Part shown: positions 11,187 to 21,868 of the stretch, in pieces | How positions within the stretch are numbered: position 1 is the first letter of the stretch | Layout of the letters: the number at the start of each line of letters is the position of its first letter | Origin: Udeniomyces pyricola | Taxonomy: Eukaryota > Basidiomycota > Tremellomycetes > Cystofilobasidiales > Mrakiaceae | Direction of reading: 5' to 3' | NCBI GenBank assembly: GCA_039545295.1 | Contig: BCIK01000026.1 | Coordinates: 1-64,000 of the forward strand | Length of the DNA stretch: 64,000 nucleotides | Program-made: the position numbers and the translations under genes | The notes under the pieces: generated by a model | What the model was told of the DNA's origin: nothing | Seen by the model: the letters and a program-made list of their open reading frames with translations, nothing else | The model's database searches: none

Positions 11187-13083
11187 GCTCCTACAGAGTG
11201 CATAACGCCCTCGTAAACGAACAATGCAGCCGCTGTGACGGATCATGGGAGGAGGGAAAAGAGCACCGCAGGTCAACTGACGATCGATACAGAGAAGTAA
11301 GGCAGAAAGATGAAGAAGAACTGCATACCACTATATATCAGACGCAGTATGCCGAACGATAGCCGAGACGATAAGTATGGACAACAACGCAGAGACGTCT
11401 CAGCCATCGTCTTGATCGGCTAACTAAGTTGAGTTCGGTTCTGACGCATGTAGATTGCAACTCACTTGGTAGGAAACGCCCTCAACACCACTGGGACAAA
11501 ACCTCTAAAGAATCCTTTCCATCCCGCCTCGGCCCAGATCGCCCGAATAACGCTGGGAATACCGTTGTAACGGGGTTTGAGGAGATCGTCGGTTTGAATA
11601 CGATTTTTGATGTTATCGGCTATTGCGATAGGGGAAAACGTGTCCAGAAATCAGTCAGGCAAGTTGACACAACCAGCGTGGATCGAAGTATATGACACGC
11701 TGATTCTTACCGATGCAACATACCTGGTAGCGCACCAAGCCAGAAAGCGTTTGCCCCGAGACCGCCCGCGAGGAAGTTCCTCCAGCCCGTTGGAACATCA
11801 GTCACGCCAGATCTTTCAAGACGCTCAAACATGCGGATCGAGAGTTCGTATCCTCCAAACATGAATGCAAAATTGGACCGAAAGAGAAGCGAGGCGGCAA
11901 AGCCACGATACAGGCCGAGTGGTCCTTGCGCTCGGACAGTTTGCATCGCGCAGTCTATGGGTCCGCTAAACTGGGGCCGTGATGGCGGAGGAGTGAGGGA
12001 CGATGACGAGGACGGCAAAGTCGTGGGCAACGCAACGGGTTTGGGGGCAAGCTGAAGCTGTAGCTTAGCTAGAAATAGACGAAGGATCAAGCAGACAGAG
12101 TGTGAGTGAGTATTCCCCACCGTGCGATACCTCGTCCATTATGGCAAGGTGCCCGACCTTTAAGTAATTCAATAGGGTGAGCAAAGGCAGCGCTGACAAG
12201 TAAGAAGGGAGACGCGATAGGTAAGCTGTGACTGGAAGCTTGTTGCCCCAACACTGTGATATGGTCTCAAAGATACACTGTCGAGAAAGATCATCGAGTT
12301 GTCCGGTTTGGTCAGTCAAAGGAGAAACAGTAGGGGTACCTGACTCACTTGCTCATACCAGCACCAAAACCAGCAAGTGCCTGACCTCCGACCCCGAGCC
12401 GGCCATTAGCACCCTCGCCGCTCTCGGCCCAGCCGTGGCGCAAGAGCCACAAGCGGTAGTTGTGAAGACTTCCGAGAAGCACGGCATCCGTCACACACCA
12501 GCCCAAGGCAGGGGGAGAGGCGCCTTTGTAGAGGGCGAAAGGAGACTCGTGTCGTATGGTTCGCATGAGGCAGTCTAACGATGATTTATATGTCCCAGGA
12601 GGAACACATTGAAGACGCGTTTTGATGGTGTCGAAGCTGGAAGAAAGTACCAAGAGGGGGTGTATGAAATATGGAAGGCAGTATCATGGGGATGAGACAA
12701 TGGTTCACACCCGAGCGGAAGAATGTCGTTCAAAAAAGGTTGGCCTACGGATGGCCTACCTGAAAGTAATGATGTTGGATAAGCAAACGATGTCAGGGCG
12801 TAGAACAGAAAGACATGCCTAGGTCAGTGAGCTAGTCGACAGCCGAATGAAAGGGGCGTAAGAAGTATGGTATGACTGAACATCTGCGATTGACTACGGC
12901 AAGCATGGCATGTGCAAGATACAGGCAATGAGAGCTGAAATTGGCTGAGAGGAAGACGCGTCAACGAACGGCAAGTTTAGTTAGTCCAGAGCAAACGCCT
13001 GCGGCAAACCCAACGAGGCGAACCGAGTCGTCATCAGGGACGGAAGGCGGGGGATCTGAAGAGGCCGATGGGACTGGTTGCAT
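11173..13083 (-). CDS. SLC25-family mitochondrial carrier
   Basis: Mitochondrial inner-membrane solute carrier with three tandem repeats, each carrying the P-x-D/E-x-x-K/R signature: HPFDTIKTR, HPIELLKAK and LPADNIKNR. Exons read with consistent phase: 12970-13083 (MQPVPSASSDPPPS to SGLTKLA), 12749-12759 (11 nt, VGHP), from 12636 (FDTIKTRLQ, YKGASPPALGW, SLHNYRLWL, FGAGM) to about 12350, 12158-12192 (35 nt, AAFAHPIELLK), from 12068 (AKLQLQ with a Ser/Pro-rich insert, then LYRGFAASLLFRSNFAFMFG) to about 11732, and 11466-11619 (ADNIKNRIQ to FFRGFVPVVLRAFPT). The last exon should encode NAALFVYEGVMHS; that text is present at about 11172-11230, but the only acceptor (after 11231) puts it one base out of frame. 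The stop given, 11173, is that of the family-like frame. Substrate not deducible; the TKLAVGHPFDTIK text resembles uncharacterised fungal carriers. Confidence 0.88.
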
Positions 13084-13999
13084 GATGGCTTTTGGTGAAG
13101 GAGGATCGATGTTGATGAATGACGAGCGTACGTAATTATCCAGGTGTTGAAGTCGAGAGATCCCAGAGCGCCCAGAGACGACGACGATTGTCGAGTATAT
13201 ATGTACATGACTGATATATATATATATCATATAGGCTGTGACCTTGTCAGTATATGTGGTCTCTATGATAGCTGGTGTGGACAAGTGTGGGTGAAGTTTA
13301 TTACACGTTAAAGCCCGATTATATCTCTATGAGCTAATCCATTCTCATGCACGTATATTGCGTATACATTGAAATATTTATGTCGATCGATAATTATCGA
13401 TTATCACGGCTGATATATACCAGTCTCACATCGCATCATTCAACGACGCTAATTCGGCCCAGTGGCCTCTACTATCACCCTCATCATCTTCGTCCCCATC
13501 GGCCTCTCAGCTCCCCATACCGCTTCTTCGTCCCCCTCACTAATCTCCATCACCCTCTCACACCCGGTCCATCGACATCATCAGTCTCAAGCTCCAGAGC
13601 TCCTTCGAGTGAGTGATCTCCCCGGTTCTGAGGTCTCCCCACGCTCAAATCACCCTGCGACCTGCCGCCTTGATGTCGCTTCCCTTTTTCCTGCCACAAA
13701 CCTCTTCTTCAACTACCATATTGCCCACAACGACATGACATCCACATATCATATGCACCATCCAGTCCCCGTTCCAGCTTCATGATGTCGCTCTCGTGCC
13801 CCTAGCCGTCATCCTGGTCGATTTGGTTGCCCGTTTCCTTTGTCGCCCACGTGCACGTCGACTGATAGCTGACATGTATCTCTCCCTTCGCATCTGTCCT
13901 ATCATCAATCCTTATGTCGCATCAACCACACACGCACATACACATACTTTCACTCGCTCTAGCGTCTGTGCTGCCTCCTGATCATCGCCTCATCGAGTG
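13084..13999. other. Divergent intergenic region between the carrier (-) and the Rxt2-like gene (+)
   Basis: Contains TA-rich runs near 13195-13235 and pyrimidine-rich plus-strand sequence from about 13450 to 13980. The latter suits the promoter and 5' UTR of the plus-strand gene. The open frames in it are low-complexity Ser/Pro/His and unconvincing. No defined binding site is claimed. Confidence 0.45.
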
Positions 14000-16042
14000 A
14001 TGTCCTACCAAATTCATGGTCAACAGCCCAGTACCAACCAAAACCCTTCAAATCATCATCATCGGATGTCCTCTCAGCCGCCTCATCCCCCCATGACCCA
14101 AGCTCATCTACACCCTCAGCAAGCTCAGCATCAACATCCTCATCTACAGCAGCACTCACATCAGCAGTCGCAGCATCATCATTCGCAATCACATCCTCAG
14201 GTGCATCCGCAACATCAACAGCATCAGCAGCAACCTCACCCACAGCATCCGCAACCCCCAGCATCCTCCCAGGGTCAATCTCGCTATAACCGATCCAACT
14301 CCGCGGTGCTCAACCCACCGGCACCTCATCCCCAACAGCAGCAACAACACCAGCAGATACAGTATCAGCAGCAACCAGTTCATCAACAACACAACCGTAA
14401 TGCGCTCCATCAACAACAGCCGCACTACCAGCCGCCGACCCACGCGTCTACCCATTCCCACCACCCGCATCCCCCACAGCAGCCTCATCATCACCATGCC
14501 CAACAACAGCATCCACAGCTGCAACATCCGCACTCCCATCCGCTACACCAGTCATATCCCCATCAATTGATGCATCATCCATCCCAATCGCATATGTCTG
14601 TCCCTGCCGATCTTTCCTCATTACCCTCGATCGACGCGTCGAATCATTATATTCCGTTTCCTTCAGTCTCTCTTCACCCTGTCTCTGGCGCTCAATTGGA
14701 CGGAGATGTTGCCCGAGGTAAAGAAGAGCCAGAGGCTGCAGAATCCGCCCTACCTAGTGCCAAGACAGGCAACCGCGGGAACAAGCTCAAGAAGGGTGCT
14801 AGATGGATTCGACGGGGCAAGGCCGTCGCCTGGGGCATGGGTAGTGGAGAGAGAGAAGTTAGTGTACTCATCATACCTTGCTACAATCACTCCTTCATGC
14901 AGAATTGCATGACCGGTTATACCATGCTCTGCACTGGTCATCTGATAGGCTGATCTTAAAATGTTGATGCTTCATAGGTTGAGGATCGATTGCGAGCCCG
15001 CCTCCGGCTTACTCTGTCCCACCATATCCCCTCGACGGCCAAAGGTTTCTCGCCTTTAGGCCCACAAGATAGCATTGCCAACGACCTCGATTCAGCGACA
15101 CAACCTCGTTCTCCATCTCGGTCTCCTTCGCCGCCATTGCTATCCCATCTCTCAGCCCCACCATCTCCTCCTTTGCTGTCATGCTCGTTGTCTCATCTCC
15201 TCTCTCCGCCTCGATCATTTACAGAGGTAGTGACATCACCAGCGATGCGACATACTTTTGCCTCTGCTCATCTCGAGGATGCTCTGGGCCGAACCGCAGG
15301 CGAGCTCATCGACGGTGAGATGGGTGTCCTCAAGGCGCTAGGCCGGTTCTTCGAAGAGTGCAGAGAACGAGGCATCGCAGGCGGTGTCAGCGTTGGAACC
15401 CGGCCGTCGATTCTTGATGGATCATCAGAAAATGACGATGTCAATGGAGATTTGAGGAGTGATGGATCCATTCACGGCCATCCCTCACTACCCGGGGCTT
15501 CTTCCCACGACGGCGGTCTCTCTGCCCAATATGCGTCACATCTCCCTCCTCCTCATCATTTGCCGCCCCACTTACACGCGCCTCATCTCTCGCCACTCGA
15601 GAAGCTGTTCATTACCCCTGGGGGGTTGCAGATCACGCTTCCGCCTGGTGCACCGGCAGCAGCCCTTACGCAAACTTCAGAAGATGGGACTGTTACGACT
15701 GCCAACGGAGTACTTACGCTGAGTGTCGAGCATCAAAAGGAGGCATTATACCGAGGAATGGACGCCCTTGTAGGTCTATCGTTCGTCATTCTGTTGTTAT
15801 TCTCCGGCGCGAAACCGTGTCTGACTGAGTGATTTACCTTGACCCCCCCCCCCCTTCTCCTCCCCGAGCAGGGCGAGCTCCTAGCTGATTCGCGCGAGTA
15901 CGTAGAGCGACTCGAAGAGGTTCGCGAACGATTGGCTGGCGTTGGACGCGGGAGGCAACGTGTTTGGCGTGAGGTGAAGGAGCGGTGTTTCGGTGCAGGG
16001 GAGGCCAACGGGGGCGAGCTGGGCTGGGGCACGCGAGAGTGA
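14000..16042 (+). CDS. RXT2: His/Gln-rich Rxt2-like chromatin regulator (Rpd3L/Sin3 complex candidate)
   Basis: Three exons. Exon 1 (ATG 14000, MSYQIHGQQPS) gives about 200 residues dominated by His, Gln and Pro, then a basic block NRGNKLKKGARWIRRGK before a donor near 14859. Exon 2 starts near 14979 (VEDRLRARLRLTL), has a Ser/Pro-rich stretch, then a helical block MRHTFASAHLEDALGRTAGE with VLKALGRFFEE, and later LFITPGGLQITLPP. Exon 3 (from about 15871, GELLADSREYVERLEEVRER) is a short helix and ends WGTRE. The NRG-NKL-basic block followed by two helices resembles the Rxt2 N-terminal domain, a subunit of the large Rpd3/Sin3 histone deacetylase complex; this assignment is from memory and moderate. 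The intron before exon 3 carries a 12-C run (15843-15854) as pyrimidine tract. The His/Gln tract is much longer than expected for the family and may be a disordered assembly region. Confidence 0.6.
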
Positions 16043-16498
16043 TTGACGAGGGCTGGGTGAATGAATTTTTGGGTGATAGTCAGTCTATCGATACATGTTG
16101 GCATTATTGCCTATGTACCTGGACCTCGTCATGATTTATCAAGTGCTATCCAGGTGCAGCTTTTCGACTGATAATGTACTTGGACCTCGTCATGATATGT
16201 TAAGTGCACGACATCATGCATGTACGTTACAGCCAGAATGACTTGGACGGTTAATAATGACCGATGATTACATAAGTGCAAGAAAAAGCGGCCGGCTAAA
16301 GCGTTTGCCGGAAACAGGTTGAGTGTCTGGGCGAGGTTGTCGCTCTTGAACTCAGCGACGTTCATGGATTGACTTTCTCCTTGCAACAGCGACGTACTCT
16401 TCCAGCATCCCTCACTTGCTCTCATCTCATACAACGCATTCCTCTCCATCACCACTGCGCGTGACTCCCCCTGACTATCGAGTTCTACTTTGCTCAAC
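16043..16498. other. Intergenic region with an imperfect direct repeat
   Basis: Lies between the Rxt2-like stop and the thioesterase start. A 33-nt direct repeat sits here (listed separately). The right part is pyrimidine-rich and probably the thioesterase promoter and 5' UTR. The minus-strand open frame at 16129-16509 has no domain and overlaps the thioesterase start. Confidence 0.45.
16114..16207. repeat. Imperfect 33-nt direct repeat, two copies 61 nt apart
   Basis: The text tgtacctggacctcgtcatg (16114 onward, unit to 16146) recurs as tgtacttggacctcgtcatg (16175 onward, unit to 16207), each ending in aagtgc. It lies just after the stop of the Rxt2-like gene, so in its 3' UTR or terminator region. 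Confidence 0.9.
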
Positions 16499-18318
16499 AT
16501 GACGTCCACTCCCCCCTCCCCCGACTACGGCGACATCCGCGACTCGTTACTTCTCGAGCGGGTCGACGACCACATATGGATGTAAGTTATCTCGCTCGCA
16601 CGTTCCCCTCGATATTGTTGCGACCTCTGCCACTACTCCCTTCTTGTCCCAAACCGCTATCCCTCTTGAAATCATGCACGATAGGTGGATGCCCATCACA
16701 TCCTCAAGAGTCAGCCAACAAAGATCAGCCTCGGGTGCTTGGGCACCAAACCAGTCGCATTTGTGCTCAGGCCCTCGCTAGCGTTGCTAAACGATTTACT
16801 TGAAGTTGTTTGGGTTTGGAAAGGACTGGACGGGGGCACTCTTACAGATTCGTGAGCGGGACGTACACTTGATCTGTTCTGTGGAATGCAAGCCGGGTCT
16901 GGCTTTCTCATACAGCACATAGCAGCTTCCACTACGACAAGTCCGCAGTTACTTTACGAGATCTCCCACTGACACATGCGTCCGTCATGTTCATTCCAGG
17001 TCTTCCAAGCTTCCTTCGACTCCTAGAGGTGCACGTGGAGTCTTTGGAGGTCAGGTCATATCACAAGCACTTCTAGCCATTACCTCACCCTCGCCCCCTA
17101 CACCATCGTCCACGCCCGTGTCTCTCATTCCATCGGATCTCTCGCTTCATTCGCTCCATTGCTATTTCCTCCTGGCTGCTTCGTCACTCCTTCCCCTCGT
17201 CTATCAAGTCACTCCACTTCGAGTGGGCCGGTCCTTTCGTACCTTTTCTGTCTCGGCCACGCAGAAATCAAAGGTCGTTTTTTTTCTGATCTGCAGTTTT
17301 AAAGTGTCGGAGCCAGAGCAGCCTATGTGGGCATATCCGATGCCCGTCGGGATCAAACCTCCCCACGAGTGCATGCTCAGTGAGGAGAGATATAGAAGAA
17401 TGCTCGATGAGCGTGACCTTCCAGTAGGAGATCCAAGGAGGAAACACTGGGAAGCCATTATTGAGGTTCGTGCTTGTCGGGCGCTGTTTGATTGGTTCTC
17501 TTCGCCCAATAGATATGACATCACTGATCATTCAACTTTCTGTCTCATAGGATCGTATCGCTTCGCCTATCGCGATCCGCATGACCGGATACGAACATCA
17601 TAGCAACCCTACATCACATGGCGCATATTGGCTCAAGGCGCGTGGCATCAAGAAGGGCGAGTTGGATTCGACGCTTCAGAAAGCAGTTTTGGCATATCTC
17701 TCGTAAGTGGTCCTCGTGCATGGGCAGACTGGCCTGTGAAAATTCTGTCGATGTATCGTATCGCGTTGTTTTGAGCGATAAGTTTGGCTGATGTTGACAT
17801 GCTTGTGTTCCCATGCTCCGGCCATCTGATCCGACCTCGTTTGGTAGTGACTTCTCGTTCATTGGTACTGCTGCAAAAGCCCTTGGCATCTCGACCATCG
17901 ACAATCCTGTGACCTCATTGAAAGATCACCACGCGCTTGGGAGTGAGTTGTATCAAGTCCAAATTCTTACGACGGTTGCTCTTGCTGTTATCGTTGACCA
18001 GCATCCTGCTTGTTCTGATAGTGATGGTCTCGCTTGATCATTCCATGTGGTTCTATTCGTAAGTATCTCTCGTAACAGCGTGGTTGGATTGAGAACGGAC
18101 ATGTCTTGATCTTTTGCTTGAAATCAACTACTTGACCGCTATTCAGGAACGATTTCGACGCATCGGAATGGCTTCTACATGTTATGGATGTTTCCCGAGG
18201 TGGTGACGGACGAGGGACCGTTCATGGTCGAATCTACACCCAGTCCGGCACACTCATCGCTGTGACGACTCAGGAGGGTTTGGTCCGAGCTAAGCTTCCG
18301 TCAACCTCGAAGCTTTGA
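16499..18318 (+). CDS. TES1: Peroxisomal acyl-CoA thioesterase (TesB/ACOT8 type)
   Basis: Hydrolyses acyl-CoA to free fatty acid and CoA. It has the double hotdog architecture of the TesB/Tes1 family. Exon 1 (ATG 16499) encodes MTSTPPSPDYGDIRDSLLLE up to DDHIWM. The next exon begins near 16999 with SSKLPSTPRGARGVFGGQVI, then has LHSLHCYFL, LRVGRSFRTFSVSATQK and SEPEQPMW. Later exons carry DRIASPIAIRM, AYWLKARG, DFSFIGTAAKALG, LDHSMWFYS, SEWLLHVMDVSRGGDGRT and a final TQEGLVRAKLP. These are the family's core hotdog motifs, including the second-half D and Q-E-G-L-x-R block. The protein ends exactly in SKL (18308-18315), a canonical type 1 peroxisomal signal, so it should act in peroxisomal beta-oxidation. 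Only 174 bp separate its stop from the stop of the convergent gene. Confidence 0.95.
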
Positions 18319-18492
18319 AATCCAGTGGCTACTCGAGGTTGGACGGTTCTGGTTTGTTCTAGACGTGCACTATCTACTTCTGCTTGCTGTTACTCAATAG
18401 TGGTCCTCAATCGTGATCACATGACTAGAACATTGCGCGTAAGAGGTCGTAAGCAAAGTACGCATTCATCAATGTGAGCGCATAGTACAAAG

Positions 18493-20519
18493 CTACCAGC
18501 GTGGCGGAGGCGGTGGAGGATAGAACATGTTTGGAGAAGGCAATGGCGGAGGCGGTGGTGGCTGGTCGTATGAGGTTGAAGGGGGTGATGGTGGAGGTTG
18601 TGCTGACAACGGCAGTGATGGTCGTCGAGACCGAACATCTTGAGAGGCATGCATGGTGTCCTTCGTGACCGCACCATCGGGCACATCCCAACGAGATTTT
18701 CGTTCAGGCACTAGTACCGAGACTGAGGGCGACTGGGAAACGATCGTAGGTGAGGTCAACACAGGTGGCTGGCGAGACGATAGATGGGAATTGGTGGCCC
18801 GAACAAAGACAGGGTGTACAAGTGGTTTATGATGAGAGGTAGTGAGAACCGGAGCGTTGGTCATGGGAAGTAGGGAAGGCAAAACTGTGCCCGATTGAGC
18901 AAGCACAAACGAAGGAGGGAGGCCAGCGTCGACTCGGTTTTGGCTATTCGATACGGATGATACATATTGAGTTGACTGTGGTCGATTTAGTGGGGGGTGA
19001 GATGCCGACGGAAGCGGAAGCGATGAACAACCGAACGAAGACGTTGGAGGAGAAGGAGGAGGAGGAGGTGGTGGTGGTTCGTTGTCTGGAGGGGGAGGGG
19101 GAGCTGAGCTTGGAGGAGGTGGAGCGGCTGAGCTTGGAGGCGAGGGCTGCCACAGAGACGGGGGCTTTGATGGAATTGTGGGATAAGACGGCCCGGAAAA
19201 AGATCTAGAAGGATGCAACGGGGGTGGAGCACAAGGTGGCCCTGAATCTTTAGGGGCTGGCATTGCGGGATATGCGTTGTCCGCTACGCCGGCCACAGTC
19301 TTGATAATCTTGGGCTTTCGATTTCCCTTGGCAACTCCGCTCTGGAAGGCCCCCCATCCACCTGCGCTGCTGGTTGAAGTTCCTACTTGCTTGATTGTTC
19401 CGCTAGAATTGATGCCGGCCGGGGTTTTTTTGAGTTTCGCTCCGGTGGTTCCAACGGCGACACCAGCTGCTCGCATGACCTCTCGCATTTCCTTCTCCTC
19501 TCTTTTGCGTTCCTTCTCCAGCCTTTGCTCGGCGGAGAGACCTCCGCCTTGGGTCGACCGCCGATGGGCAACTGTTAATGCCTTGAGTCGAACAGTATGA
19601 TTGTGGTCGTAGGACGATAGATGAGAGTCGTACTGAGCGACGTTAGCGTACTGCTTGTCACAATCCATGCAACTGTGGACAGCACAACAAAGCGTTTCAC
19701 AGTAGACTCGTCAGCAAACAGGATAGACATCAGGGCGTGCAAGGTGCGCTGATGCCAGGCGCTCGGTACGCACTAAAACGGCTTGATGGAAGTCAGAATT
19801 TCTTCTTTGACCTCTGCTTTACGGCTCTCTTCGACCTGTGTGAAGAGAATTGTAAAAGCCGATGTCAAGCAATATGCGACGCAGCCCAAGGACGGAGATC
19901 AGCTTCAGTCATGGTCTAACGTTCAACGCTCCAGTCTCAGGCTTCAGGGAGAACCAATGTGGAACCCTTTCACCAAACTGAATTCTACGCATGGCCTTCA
20001 TTAGACTCGCAGCTGTACATACCAAGACCCGATGATACTCCACTTCCGTCAATTCACGTTTCTCTGCCACTGAGTCTTTCTTGCGCCCCGCTGCGACAAC
20101 TGAATCGATATGACGCAGATCCGATGATAACTTGCCAATTCCAAGCCCAGGTAGCGAGGTCGCAATCGGAATAGGATCCGTCCGACCTATACAACAAAAC
20201 CAGACGACTTGTTAGCGTGCTCATTGCCTGAACCCAGTGGAGATGCGGGCAGGATTGGCAGAAGCGAGACCTTACCTGCGCCATGGACGCCAAGTCCAAC
20301 GCCTGCCTTCCAGCCCATCTTGGCTAGAAGGCCCCATCCGACGTTACTGGAATCGAGTGCCGTGTCGTACGTGATTCGTCTATAATGTGGGGCATCGTTG
20401 GAGTATGACGATGAAGACGGCGGAGGGGGCGAGGGAGGAGGAGAAGACGACAGCAAGCTGATGTCATCTCCCAAATCACTGGAAGGCGAGCGGGGCCGTT
20501 TGGCCGTAAAGGAGTCCAT
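18493..20519 (-). CDS. G-patch and C2H2 zinc-finger protein (GPATCH8-like)
   Basis: Probable RNA-processing protein. Exon 1 (ATG 20519, MDSFTAKRPRSPSSDLGDD) carries the start of a G-patch, NVGWGLLAKMGWKAGVGLG. Exon 2 (about 20035-20192) completes it with GRTDPIPIATSLPGLGIGK followed by a basic helical stretch ending VEYHRVL. The third exon reads VEESRKAEVKEEILTSIKPF and joins, by splicing, YCMDCDKQYANVAQYDSHLS and YDHNH, a single C2H2 finger (C-x2-C-x12-H-x5-H). The DSHLSSYDHNH text is typical of GPATCH8/ZNF804-type fingers. After a coiled, charged segment (LEKERKREEKEMREVMR) comes a long disordered tail with poly-proline runs, ending PPPPPPRW. G-patch proteins usually activate DEAH helicases in splicing or ribosome assembly; that role here is inferred. 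Antisense frames at 18957-19208 and 19277-19600 are shadows. Confidence 0.9.
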
Positions 20520-20990
20520 GAAGAAATGAGATGACGAAGCAGTAGATAGCTTGGATGTCCGGCTGATGATCAGGGATGTGGGTGAGACGACGCGAGTCCT
20601 GAGAGGTTGTGAAACGCAGGTTCATGGTGCAACTCCCGCCAAGCCCGATCACCACGTCCACGCACTCCGGTTCGTTTGCCTAGGTTTCGAGAACTGCGCC
20701 GTGCCACTGTGAGATGGTCATGATGGAGTCGCCCCTGCGCATCCGTCACGTCTGTTTCTTCATGAGCATTCGTGTGAGACCAGATATGTGTAAGGCCTTA
20801 GCACCTTAAGACAAGCGCCCACACCCACAGATTATAGCAACGTCATATGCATATACAACAAAAACGCTAGTTTCACAAAACCACCTCTTACATTGTTCTA
20901 CACGCGCGCCAAACTCCTGCATCTGAATCAAACCTGTGAAAGTGGCCCATTCATGAGCATTGGAAACTAGTCCGAAGCATGCCGGTGGGC
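20520..20990. other. Intergenic stretch, nothing recognised
   Basis: Promoter side of the minus-strand G-patch gene and 3' flank of the small secreted protein gene. No domain, RNA gene or clear repeat was seen. Confidence 0.4.
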
Positions 20991-21868
20991 CTACTTGCAG
21001 TAGGTGACCTTGTAGTGAACCATCTCATTCTCCTCCATAGGAACCTTGGGCTTGAAGTCGAGGTAAACGAGACCCGAGAGGTCGGACGTCCATTGGCCGT
21101 TGGTGTCTCGGTAGTAGTGAACCGCCTTGTTGTCCTGATTGCATAACCAAGAAGATGAATTTCATTTAAAGACACGGTGACATAGGATTAGCTGATATGT
21201 CGACAGAGAGCTGCAGGACCACTAACGCGGAGTGCGGTCAAACGTACTTTGACTTCTCGGAGCTCGAGGGTAGTGTGGGTTAGCTTTCCCTTGGTGCTCC
21301 ACTCGAAACTACAGTGAGTAAGGGAGTTAGACGTCAGCTAAGTTGGATGAGCGATATTTCAGATGAGGTAACACGGGGGGAAGGATGTCGCCGAGGAAAG
21401 GGTTCGTGATTTGATACGCACTCGTAGCAAACCGACTTCTCAATGAGGAAAGGCTTGGTGCAGTGAAGACCTTGATCGTCCTTGCATCGGTCGTGGGCAT
21501 AGTCGAGAACTTCACCCTTGACGACCACGGACTTGTCTAGAGGAACTCACAGTAGGGGTCAGTTCCAGGTGGAGGTGTTGAGCATGCGGTTGGGTCATGT
21601 AACGAGTGAAAAAAAAAATCGACCAGGATGTTAGAAGTCGTGTAGGGCAGTGATATGTGCATGAATCCAGTGGGACCCATGAGCGATAGAACATGCAGGT
21701 GGAAATCGACCGTCAGGTGCTAGAGAGGAGGGTATGCAAGGAGGTGAAGGGAGGGATAACCGGTAAAGGTGGCGAATAGAATGAGGACGAACCTTTGTTG
21801 GTGTGGGCAAGGCCCGAAAGGGAGAGTGCGCCGAGGAAGGCAGACTGGATGGAGACGGGAATGATCAT
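20991..21868 (-). CDS. Small secreted cysteine-containing protein
   Basis: Four-exon gene for a protein of roughly 120 residues. The start (ATG 21868) reads MIIPVSIQSAFLGALSLSGL then AHTNK, a good signal peptide, with a donor directly after. Exon 2 encodes KSVVVKGEVLDYAHDRCKDD, then LHCTKPFLIEKSVCY. Exon 3 gives DFEWSTKGKLTHTTLELREV. The last exon carries DNKAVHYYRDTNGQWTSDLS, then LVYLDFKPKVPMEENEMVHY and ends VTYCK. Four cysteines remain after the signal peptide and could form two disulphides. I recognise no family. The size, secretion signal and beta-strand-like composition suit a cell-surface or secreted protein; an effector or wall role would be speculation. Confidence 0.75.

Noticed and set aside
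14189..14539. Minus-strand Leu/Met/Arg-rich frame and the Ala/Asp-rich frame at 13959-14264
   Set aside because: They are the complement of the CAT/CAG-rich His/Gln tract of the Rxt2-like gene.
18957..19208. Plus-strand Glu/Val-rich frame opposite the G-patch gene
   Set aside because: It is the antisense of proline-rich codons in the real minus-strand gene.
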